Origin: Leptobrachium leishanense
Lineage: Eukaryota; Chordata; Amphibia; Anura; Megophryidae
Assembly: GCA_009667805.1 (NCBI GenBank)
Contig: CM019067.1
Span: 158,119,049-158,183,048, forward strand
Direction of reading: 5' to 3'
DNA length: 64,000 nt
The position numbers and the translations under genes are program-made. How positions within the stretch are numbered: position 1 is the first letter of the stretch; each line of letters starts with the position of its first letter. The notes under the pieces are model-generated. The model worked only from the letters and a program-made list of their open reading frames with translations. It had not been told where the DNA came from and ran no database searches. Below, in pieces: positions 35,387-46,745 of the stretch.

Positions 35387-36700
35387 CAGTCAGGTCCAGA
35401 AATATTGGGACATCGACACAATTCTAACATCTTTGGCTCTATACACCACCACAATGGAGTTGGAATGAAACAAACACAATGTGCTTTAACTGCAGACTGT
35501 CAGCTTTAATTTGAGGGTATGTACATCCAACTCAGGTGAACGGTGTAGGACTTACAGCAGTTTGCAGATGTGCCTCCCACTTGTTAAGGGACCAAAGGTA
35601 ATGAGACAGAATAATAATCATAAATCAAACTTTCCCTTCTTAATACTTGGTTGCAAATCCTTTGCAGTCAATCACAGCCTGAAGTCTGGAATGCATAGAC
35701 ATCGCCAGATGCTGGGTTTCATCCCTGGTGATGCTCTGCCAGGCCTCTACTTCAACGGTCTTCAGTTCCTGCTTGTTCTTGGGGCATTTTCCCTTCAGTT
35801 TTGTCTTCAGCAAGTGAAATGCATGCTCAATGGGATTCAGGTCAGGTGATTGACTTGGCCATTGCATAACATTCTACTTCTGTCCCTTCAAAAACTCTTT
35901 GGTTGCTTTTGCAGTATGCTTTGGGTCATTGTCCATCTGCATTGTGAAGCGCTGTCCAATGAGTTCTGCAGCATTTGGCTGAATGTGAGCAGATAATATT
36001 GCCCGAAACACTTCAGAATTCATCCTGCTGCTTTTGTCAGCAGTCACATCATCAATAAATACAAGAGAACCAGTTCCATTGGCAGCCATACATGCCCACG
36101 CCATGACGCTACCACCACCATGCTTCACTGATGAGGTGGTATGCTTAGGATCATGAGCAGTTCCTTTCCTTCTCCATACTCTTCTCTTCTTATCACTCTG
36201 GTACAAGTTGATCTTGGTCTCATCTGTCCATAGGATCTTGTTCCAGAACTGTAAAGGCTTTGTTAGGTGTTGTTTGGCAAACTCTAATCTGGCCTTCCTG
36301 CTTTTGAGGCTCACCAATGGTTTACATCTTGTGGTGAACCCTCTGTATTCACTCTGGTGAAGTCTTCTCTTGATTGTTGACTTTGACACACATACACCTA
36401 CCTCCTGGAGAGTGTTCTTGATCTGGCCAACTGTTGTGAAGGGTGTTTTCTTCACCAGGGAAATAATTCTTCGGTCATCCACCACAGTTGTTTTCCGTGG
36501 TCTCCCGAGTCTTTTGGGGTTGCTGAGCTCACTGGTGCATTTCTTCTTTTTGAGAATGTTCCAAACAGTTGTTTTGGCCAGGCCTAATGTTCTTGCTATC
36601 TCTCTGATGGGTTTGTTTTGTTTCTACAGCCTAATGATGGTTTGCTTCACTGATAGTGACAGGTCTTTGGATCTCATCTTGAGAGTTGACAGCACATGTT
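35387..36700 (-). mobile_element. Tc1-like transposon, 3' end preserved, 5' end lost
   Basis: The left end CAGTCAGGTCCAGAAATATT is preceded by TA and is a known type of Tc1-like terminus. The transposase reads on the minus strand. The matching complementary terminus is not found beyond 36,700, so the right boundary is approximate and that end has decayed or been deleted. Confidence 0.8.
35640..36677 (-). pseudogene. Tc1-like transposase with two stop codons
   Basis: Transposase of the IS630/Tc1 group, which cuts and pastes at TA. One continuous frame from ATG at 36677 to 35640 spans 346 codons, the usual length. It starts with a helix-turn-helix region and a G-R-P-R-K motif. The catalytic triad is readable: W-T-D-E, Q-M-D-N-D-P-K-H-T and S-P-D-L-N-P-I-E. 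Two in-frame TAG codons break it: at 36624-36626 (codon 18) and at 35874-35876 (codon about 268, where relatives normally have Trp). No frameshift was needed to read the frame, so the decay is by point mutation. Confidence 0.88.
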
Positions 36701-37078
36701 ATCTTATCCACATGCCAAACGAAAATGAATGAATGCAAAAGTTTAATAATGTGAGATGTATAGGTAAATTTAAGGTTGTATTGTTTTTCAGTGCTAAGAG
36801 TGAAGTTTGATCTGTGGATTAGACAAACAAGGCTTATTCCAGCAAGAGAGTTAGCATTAACAAGTGAGCTATTACGAATAATGGCACTGCTCTAGCAGCT
36901 ATTGTCCTATTCTAGCCAAGCCGCAAATTTATTTTACGGTTTAGCTGTAGCAGGTGCCTGCTTTATAATAACGCTATCTATAGTATGTATAGGTAGAACT
37001 AATGCTGAGGCAGCCAGCAAAACAAGCAATTTCACTTACACTGCTGTTAAGTGAGTTTTGCTTTGGCACAAATTACAC

Positions 37079-37496
37079 TAAGGGGGTTATTCAGAGAGCA
37101 CCGAAATCTAGCCCACATTTCGGTGCTCTCTCGTTCCCCACACTTCCCCTCACTTCGGGGAATCAAATTTCTCCACCCTGGATGAATTCAACATTCACCA
37201 CAGGGTCCCTGGAGTGCAGGGAAAACCCACCGCAAACCCACCGAACATCTGCCGAAAACCTGCCGGAAACACCGCAAAAAACATGCCGAACATGTTGAAA
37301 AATGCCAACGAGCCACCAGACACCGCTCCGATTAGCCATCGGAAAAACATGGCAAGCCGACAATCCGGGTAGAAAAAAAAAATACGATTGAAAGTGTCAA
37401 ATTGAAACACTGTTTACAAAAAAACTACTAATCGAAAATGTCTGGAATTTACATATAAGGCCCTATGAATGATAATAAAAAGATCCTTAGGACCCC
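37079..37496. other. Repeat end with a perfect short hairpin, then unassigned DNA
   Basis: GGGGGTTATTCAGAGAGC at 37082 resembles the terminus of the 4866-5067 MITE. It is followed by AGAGAGCACCGAAAT and its complement ATTTCGGTGCTCTCT (about 37094-37133), a perfect stem. No complementary terminus was found downstream. 37200-37300 has several ACCGC/GCCGAA words. Confidence 0.4.
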
Positions 37497-38510
37497 ATGT
37501 TCGCATATAGGATTTATGTGTTAAAATGCCCTTGTGGCGTTCTCTATGTAGGCGAAACTACCATTAGAGTAAAAGATAGAATCAGTAAACATAAATCCAC
37601 CATCAGAACAAAACGACTAGAACTACCTGCAGCAGAGCATTTTCATAATTGTTCTCATAACGCAGCTCAGCTACGTTTTCAGGTGGTGGACCATGTACCA
37701 CCCCTCAGACGTTGGGGGACAGGACACGTTTGCTAAAACAAAAAGAAAAAAAGTGGATACATCGACTTGTCACCCTGTGGCCCAAAGAGTTAAATAGGGA
37801 GTTTGATTTACATGTGTTTTTGAGAATTTTCTCATCTTTCTCTCTATATCCATTTTTATATGTATCTTGATGTATGCCTATATAATTACTGTTTATCCTT
37901 TATCTCCCCAGGATGGCGGCATGTGTCCCCCACCTCTATGGGGCTCCAGGTGGTGGTCGTCCTGGAACAACGATGACATGGTAAAAAAATACATGAGTTT
38001 AGAAAGTAAATCTGTAATCCTGTGTATAGATATAAATTAGGCTGTTTGTCAGACACAAGAGGAAATGGAATTATGTATTCTATGTTTCTTATAATTTCTG
38101 ATTGAGCATTTATTATACCCTTTTTTGTTTTTTAGCTTTACATTTGATACATGATTATGTTTATTCATGTTCCAACTTCGCCTCTATTCATATACTCTAC
38201 ACATGTTTCAACCAAATTGCTTGATTGTTTAATGAATTGTATATGCAATCAATTAGTCAGTATATATTGAGATTTTGGCTTTTAACCTGCATGTATGATT
38301 AAGACCTCCGGGTCGAAATGTCACAGTTTGTTTAGGGGGTCTGCTGTCCCTGAATAAAGTTTCTGGCACTTTCTCCACTGGAGGTCCTACTCATATTTTT
38401 TCCTGCCACGTTCTGGCATTGGTGGCGTCCCTACCCTGGTAGAGACCTCGTGGAGTCTTTTGGTCTGGGCTCCCTCCGGCGGAGGCCGCGGTGTCTCTAT
38501 TCTGCGTTAA
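37497..38510 (+). mobile_element. Penelope-like element, 3' fragment with GIY-YIG endonuclease
   Basis: Penelope-like retroelements end in a GIY-YIG nuclease. The frame at 37497-37736 contains Y-V-L-K-C-P-C-G-V-L-Y-V-G-E-T, then an R-x3-H-K-S segment and A-E-H-F, which is that domain. The frame shifts by one base near 37,715 and continues in the next frame with a K-E-K-K-W-I-H-R-L and W-P-K-E-L-N-R-E-F segment to a stop near 37,840. The downstream part (to about 38510) has AATAAAG at 38354 and the CCTCCGGGTCGAAATG-type text common in such 3' regions. No reverse transcriptase is present, so this is a 5'-truncated copy; exact ends are uncertain. Confidence 0.75.
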
Positions 38511-39338
38511 TAGGATCAACTATTTCCCTGTATCCTTTCACTATTCTGTTTGACCCCACAAGACCATGTACACACAAAGTCTCCATATAGTCCTTTGGAC
38601 TATCAGCAGTGAGGAACTGTAGCACTACTGAGGTCTGGATTGCTAATACACCAAGTCAAACCTTTAAACAGAATGTCACCGTGCAAATAAAAAAATTAGC
38701 ATGAAAGAAGAAAAGCTGTTTATAACGATAACACATTTTTGACTTGGAAATGTTTATTGCAGGTATAATGGTAAAAAATATATAACTCAGTATTCTGTCC
38801 TGAGTCTATTTTCTGTAAAAAAAAAGCCTTCATTCATGTATGAACCTTTTCTCATAACATTTTTCTATTGCTCAGCAAAACCTTTGTGAGAAACTAACAA
38901 TAAAATATTGTTATTTAGGGCTAACTAAATAATCTCGGTAAGTGAAATCCTCCTTCAGTAGCATGAACCATGTACTGGATGATTTCTTCCTGAGAATTAT
39001 GCTCCCATTATCTACCTTGCCTACAAACTTCCTCTTCATTTCATTCCAGCTGCTTTCAAAAAAGTATGCATACTTGTGCACACGGAATAATACGAGATAA
39101 CAATGTTCTGTGCCATATGCCTTATTGTACATTCAAAGAAGGCATTTTAATGTAAAGTTCAAGAAAAGAAGATTGGAAATATAATACAAGCTTTCTTTAA
39201 TCTAGATACTCACAGTTTCTCTTTCATGTCACAAGTGATTGTTCTGTGTGCATGAAATGTTTGTAAGAATGGCTGCTGTGTCACGACATTTTGCTCCCTA
39301 TACTTTTAACCCATATATGTAACAGGAAAATGTAAATG
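38511..39338. other. Unassigned DNA with one odd open frame
   Basis: A 73-codon minus frame (38911-39132) has a protein-like composition (for example Y-A-Y-F-F-E-S-S-W-N-E-M and S-T-W-F-M-L-L-K-E-D-F), unlike the low-complexity frames nearby. I do not recognise it. No clear splice acceptor or donor pair was found, so it may be chance, a pseudogene piece or an exon. Confidence 0.25.
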
Positions 39339-39340
39339 TA

Positions 39341-40962
<1,622 letters not shown>

Positions 40963-40964
40963 TA

Positions 40965-42072
40965 GATGTAACTACTATAAGAATTCAGGTTGACTGACCA
41001 AAACCCTCTATCCACAAATGAAGAACCTTTCAGCTGGTAGATGAACCTTTCAGCATTGCAGCAGAAGGGGTTGTTAAAGAAACTTGTCTTGCGTCATTAT
41101 TCATTTGTAAGCACATGGGGCTAGTAAGGAAGGCCTGTTTATATATTCTTTGTATTCACATAATAGGATTGTGGCAGATATACTATAATAGATGCAGAGT
41201 CAGGCTGGAACAGAAATAATAAATACCTGCATATTTATAAAGTACAGTAGCCTACTTATTCATTAAAAACAAACACATTAATATACACACACACTCATAG
41301 ATATCCACACACACTATACCCACCTAACCCCTGCCCCTACACAACCACAGACAACCACACACACTTAGAATACATTCAGTCTCCTAACTGACCAGCCCTC
41401 TATTCCATTGGCTCATTAGGCAAATACCCAACGTGCCTGATGGTCAGTCCAAGCCTGATATGCAATAAAAAAAATCAAAACACACAAGCACTGCTATACC
41501 AAATACGACCACTAGTATGACCTGAGTTTACAGGAGCACTGTTCACTGGGAACGGAGCAGTTTACCCCAATTCATTTGTTCATGTGTTGCTTTTCGTTAC
41601 CCTCAGGCCACACTTGTGGACCTAATTGCTACAGCAATGCTAATGTGTTTTGATTTTTATATTGTGTCTGTTTTTGTGCCCTGCTAAGCACACAGGCAGT
41701 CCATGCACACTATTACAGCAGCTTGTGCTTATTTCTATTCTTTGGGTTCTACAGACACCTGAACGACAGGGTTCTATTTTCTCTGCGTTATACATTAAAG
41801 TCCAATTTGGACAGAAAGGCTTTAAAGCATCAGTTAGTGTCATGTAGTTTTCTTTATTTGTTTGGACAATTTCAAAGGCTAAATACATAGACACCTGGAT
41901 AAGTTTGTGCATGACTTCTTGCTACAGAATTATTAGTATATGCTATTTCAGTTTAGTTTATCCAGTAAATTGGTTTCAGAGAACACAATGAACGAGAAAC
42001 AGCACTAGTGGTTGCCCATCTTAGGTCTCATAATAAGGTTTTAGTTCAATGGTGTAATTGCAGTGGTGACTA
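40965..42072. other. No gene recognised
   Basis: AT-rich DNA with a CACACACT-rich patch at 41280-41360. No recognisable coding frame. Confidence 0.4.
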
Positions 42073-43269
42073 CAATGAGTGGCCAGATTATTATGAACAC
42101 CCCATCAGTACTTCGTTGAGCCACCTTTTGCCTTCAATACTGCGGCGATTCTTCTTGGCATTGACTCCACGAGATGTTGAAAGGTGATGCCAGGAATCTG
42201 ACACCATGTCTGATGAATAGCACTGTCCAGTTGTGTGAGAGTTGATGGTTGTGCAACCAGCTGCCTGATGGCTCTTTCAACTTCGTCCCACAAATGCTCA
42301 ATTGGATTGAGATCTGGTGATTGAGGGGGCCACCTAAGCAAGGTAAATTCTACCTCATGTTCTTGAAACCACTCCTGCACAATATGAGCACCATGGCATG
42401 GCGCATTGTCTTGTGGAAAGAAGCCATCTCCATTGGGATACGCCATCAACATGATAGCAACTTGATCAGCAACGATACTTTGGTATGTTGTGGTATTCAG
42501 ACGTTGTTCCACACAAATTAAAAGGGCCCCAAACCATAACACTGCCCCATCAGCTCGAAGGGCTGTACTCATGCACGTGGGGTGCATGCTTTCATGCTGT
42601 TTCCGACCAAATTCTCACTTTGCCATCTGCATGATGCAACTGGAAACGTGATTCATTGGACCACATGACTTTTTTCCAATGCTCGACTGTCCAATCCTAG
42701 TGTGTTCCTGTGCGAATTGGAGATGTTTTATCTTGTTAACTGTAGACAGCAAAGGTGTTCGAACGGGCCTTCGGCTTCCAAATCCCATACGATGCAGTGT
42801 ACGGCGAACAGTGTGTTCAGAGATCATTTGAGAGGATCCCGGATTAAGATTTGCAGTAATTTTATGCACTGTTGCCCTTCTGTTGTCTTGTACTAGTCTT
42901 GCCTCTCTCTGTTCTGCCCTAACATTGACTAGTCGCTGACAGCCACAATTCGCGAGTTCAGACCCAGATTTTTGGCTGACAGTCCAGTCTTTAAACACTT
43001 TAACAACAGCTGCTCTTAAACATTTAACAAATTCTGCTGTTTTGTTGATACTCGCTCCATGGCGCCGAGCGCCAACAATCATCCCACGTTCAAAGGCTGT
43101 TAAATCGCGTTGTTTACCCATATCTTCAGAAAAAAAATCACTTCTACTGTCGTGGTAAACAACCTGCTTTCCTATTTATAATGGTCTGGCCCTCTAGTAA
43201 CTTCACCGCAAAATTATAGCTAATTTGCCTAAAAAAGTCATGTGGTCATAATAATCTGGCCACTCAGTG
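42073..43269 (-). mobile_element. Tc1-like transposon, 1.2 kb, third family
   Basis: Ends CAATGAGTGGCCAGATTATT and, on the complement, CACTGAGTGGCCAGATTATT, flanked by TA (42071-42072 and 43270-43271). The transposase reads on the minus strand. The terminal repeats are short (about 28 bp), unlike the element at 39341. Confidence 0.93.
42105..43121 (-). pseudogene. Tc1-like transposase, frameshifted, first Asp lost
   Basis: The N-terminal block (43121 to about 42720) starts MGKQRDLTAFERG and has a helix-turn-helix. The C-terminal block (about 42530 to 42105) holds F-P-Q-D-N-A-P-C-H (second Asp) and S-P-D-L-N-P-I-E (third residue). Between them about 190 bp reads in a different frame, so two compensating frameshifts occurred; this middle also has in-frame stops. 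Its catalytic block reads W-S-N-E-S-R-F (Asn codon 42655-42657) where the family has Asp. The copy is dead in several ways. Confidence 0.88.
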
Positions 43270-43306
43270 TATACCATATGCACATCACCCGGCTTCCACC
43301 TCTCTA

Positions 43307-44310
43307 TGTCACAGTTCAGCATATGGGGGTGTAGGGATGAGCCCAATATATGGTTATTAAAAGGAGTATACAGGTATTTTGTGGTATAAATGAAAAAGGT
43401 TTAATACACAAGGTACAGAAAGAATGAGAAAAAACTATTTGAAATAAGGCGAGTATGAGAAGTGGCTGGCGAGACAAGAAAAAGGATAGATACACTAAAG
43501 TACAAGAGGATAATGATAAAGGGGCAAAGCAAAAAAGGGCTGAGTATTAAACACAGAGGTAAGGGAGGACGGGAATAGACACAGAACTATGGACCAGACT
43601 GGAAAGGTGCTGAATAAGAGGTAGATGGATGGGACAGGAATAAGACTGAATAATAATCAGGGCTAGAAAGAAAATAAATATAAAGGGATCGAACACAAGA
43701 AACTAGATAACTGGTTAACTGAATATTATAAGTCCACAGCAATTATAGGCTTTGGGGGCACAATAAGGAGAGGGTCTTCGGAGCATAAAGTAGGAGTTCA
43801 GCAGTAGTATCTCCAGCAAAGTATATGGCAAGGCGTGTTCAAGTGAACAGGCATGTGTTCTGTAACAATAGATCCCGCAGAGTCTTTGGCAATGCCTAGT
43901 CAAATAATCAAGCAGGGTCGGTAAGAATATATCCAGCAGAGTGTTTGACATATAGACTGGGTCCAGAGGCAAATCCAAGGGTCTGGTGGTCAAGAGGCAG
44001 AATATAGGTTTATTGCAGTTTGCTTGGTGTACAGAACAGTGAAGGAACAGCAGTGCAAAAGCAAAGCACTATGCTTGGGCCACCCTTTAGTAGGAAACAT
44101 TGGGCCACTAATTGTGAGCACCTGTGTGTTCTGCAATGCTGCGGGGAAACCAGGGCTGAACAAAGCATGACCGGAAGAGTGCTATTAGGATTCTAAGGGT
44201 GGAACAGCACCAGACTTCCTTTTTCTAATGCACCATTAGTTAGATCCAGGACACTCTAGCCCCCCACACCCCATCACTTCCTCTGAATGAGAGATACAGT
44301 AACCGTCACA
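43307..44310 (-). mobile_element. Possible solo LTR, 1.0 kb
   Basis: The plus strand starts TGTCACAGTTCAGC and ends AACCGTCACA, so both strands begin TG and end CA. The minus-strand start (TGTGACGGTTACTG) resembles gypsy LTR starts, and the A/G-rich body (GGTACAGAAAGAATGAG, AGGACGGGAATAGACACAG) is similar in character to the gypsy-2 LTR. I could not find a matching target duplication (CTCTA versus GATCA), which weakens the call. Confidence 0.4.
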
Positions 44311-45757
44311 GATCATGTGGGCTTACTTTGCACATTATATGCAAGTGATGTGGTTGCTTGTGAGCATTTTTTTTTAAGATTAGTGGCATTAGTACTGTGT
44401 TCATGTTTTCTCTGTTCTATCTACTATGAATCATAAGACCTCAGCAAAACTTTGAAATCATTTCCTTTCATCTCCAAACCATGATTTGCAAAGGCTTTTG
44501 CCAATCCTTGCTTTGAATGTATGTTTTTCACCACTAGATCTATAAATCTATAATGATGTGCAAACAGTTCCCAATGTCATTCATATCTAAGGAAAGCTTT
44601 CCTTCGGCTGCATTGCTTGGAAAGTCATAATAGGCATATTCACTGTAGAGTTCATAATGTCAGCAGTGAACACAGTTTAACATATAGCTATTGCTGCAAG
44701 TATTCTAATAATGGAACCCTAGGGTCTTTTATATAAAAACAATGTAACAAAGAATGGTGCTTTCATCTTAATCTTCCTTGTTACTGCTTGATAAATTAAA
44801 GCTACTTAACATATTATGTATTTATTTTTTGACATGCATTGTTGTCAGAATTTGTCAGCTACGTTACATGAATTCACAGCCAGAGTCACATCTTGTAGGT
44901 GTAGTCAGTGCAGAAGTTCAATTATCTCTAAATATACTGCTAGGAACAATTTGATGACACCCACTATGTTTCTTTCAGATTGTTTAGTATTGTTTACTTG
45001 CAATATGCTAATGTATCGCTCATTCTTTTTCAAAGCATAGCTGCTGAAACATTTCTGTTGTCAATCATTTTTCCCCCCAATTCACATGACCTTTGTTGAT
45101 TTGTTGCTAAGGCAGGTCATATGAACCCCTGACTGCTACAAAATTAGTTATGTACTTTTCAAACACATTTTACTGCACACAAATACTCACCAGGGAGCAC
45201 ATTATGCACGTCCTCTGGCAAACCTTATGTGCCTTGTGAGACACAACTCTTAAAGTTGAGCAATTTAAACCACGCAAGGAAATGTGATTGGCAGTTCGTT
45301 ATTGTTCAATCTTCCTTATGAACTTGCATGAATGCAAAATAATCTTTTAAGGAATTTTGTACCATGAATTACACAACTTTTTTTTGCTTTGTGGTATTGG
45401 AGTTTCTCATTAGCAGGGAAATCTAGTATTTTATTTCTGAGAGTTGTCATTTCCAGTTAGATCTTAAGAGGATACAACTTTCTGTATCTCCAGGAAAAAA
45501 AGGGGTAATAGAATTTGTAATTCGGAGCTGAGACCTCTAAGGGTGTAATGCTATTAGTGAAATGAAGTGAGAAAAGGTAAATTTACTGGAAAAAAAAAAA
45601 GCATTAAACACACAGTACTTTCATCCAGATTTGAGAGAAGGTTAAATTGTTCAGTGTATATCATCAACATGGAGTAAATGTTACAGGGATTTTACATGTA
45701 GGGGAAATGCAAATATGAGGCTAATTATGTAGTGAAGGGGTTAAACAGCATAATCAA
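44311..45757. other. Unassigned DNA, ending in a TTAA element terminus
   Basis: No coding frame. GTAGTGAAGGGG followed by TTAA at 45741-45744 is the right terminus of a TTAA subfamily element, but the left terminus could not be placed. Confidence 0.4.
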
Positions 45758-46028
45758 TTCATGATTAGGGATGAGCTGTTCGGTTCGGAGTTTGCATCGA
45801 ACATCGCCTGTTCGCATTTTCACGAACTACGAACATTTCCGCATGTTCGCCCACAATGGACCACAATACACTTCTCCACTGGCCTGAAGCTTGTAATTGG
45901 CTACAGCCTTGCACCTGACCACAGGTCAGGTGCAAGACAGGTTCAAGACTATCCAATCACGGCTCAGAGTCCTGATTGGGCAAATTTTGCCCAATCATGG
46001 GCTCACAGAGCTAAGTCCCGCAGCACAC

Positions 46029-46037
46029 TATATAAGG
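46029..46037 (+). promoter_or_regulatory. TATA box of the hAT element
   Basis: TATATAAGG, about 700 bases before the transposase ATG and inside the element, is a plausible core promoter. It follows a GC-richer stretch with an imperfect repeat of CACCTGACCACAGGTCAGGTG (about 45911-45931). Confidence 0.5.
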
Positions 46038-46091
46038 TTTCACACAACGCTTCAGCACGCGTTTGAGAGGAGATTGTTGTTGTGTTAGTGT

Positions 46092-46700
46092 GTGTTCTCA
46101 CTGCCAGTCTGCCACCAGCTACTGGGGGGTCTCTGGAGGGGGGTCTCATTTCTACAAAATATCTGGGAATTGTTCTAATCTGTGTGTTCTCACTGACACC
46201 CAGTATTTTGGGGGTCAGTAATTGCTACAAAATATTTGGGAATTGAGGTAATGTGTGTCTTGACACTGCCAGTGCCACGCAGTATTTTGGGGGTCAGTAA
46301 TTTCTACAAAATATTTGGGAATTGAGGTGATCTGTGTCTTGTCACTGCCACCCAGAATTTTGGGGGGGGGGGGTCAGTCATTTATACAAAATATCTGGGA
46401 ATTGTTCTATTCTGTGTCTTGTCACTGCCACCCATCAGGGGGTCTCACTGATTTATAGGAGGTTTCTGGGAATTGTATTCTGTGTCTTCTCACTGCCAGC
46501 TATCAGGGGGTCAAACATACTTCGAGCAGATTTATGCGAATTGTAATTTGTGTCTTGTCACTGCCACCCATCAGGGGGTCTCACTGATTTATAGGAGGTT
46601 TCTGGGAATTGTAATCTGTGTCTTGCCACTGGCTGCCAGCTATCAGGGTGTCTCACTGAGTTATACCAGAGTTCTGGAAATCTTTAATCGTTATACCAGA
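46092..46700 (+). repeat. Tandem repeats in the hAT leader
   Basis: Diverged units of about 70-105 bp, each with TGTGTCTTGTCACTGCCA, then CAGGGGGTCTCACTG or TTTTGGGGGTCAGT, then TCTGGGAATTGT. About six copies precede the transposase start. Open frames through this part are not part of the protein. Confidence 0.8.
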
Positions 46701-46745
46701 GTTGAATCAGAGTTCTGTATATATTTAATCTATATATCACTCACC

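Noticed and set aside
46473..46745. N-terminal extension of the hAT transposase
   Set aside because: The frame is open by chance through the leader tandem repeats; the ATG at 46746 has a better context and begins the non-repetitive protein.
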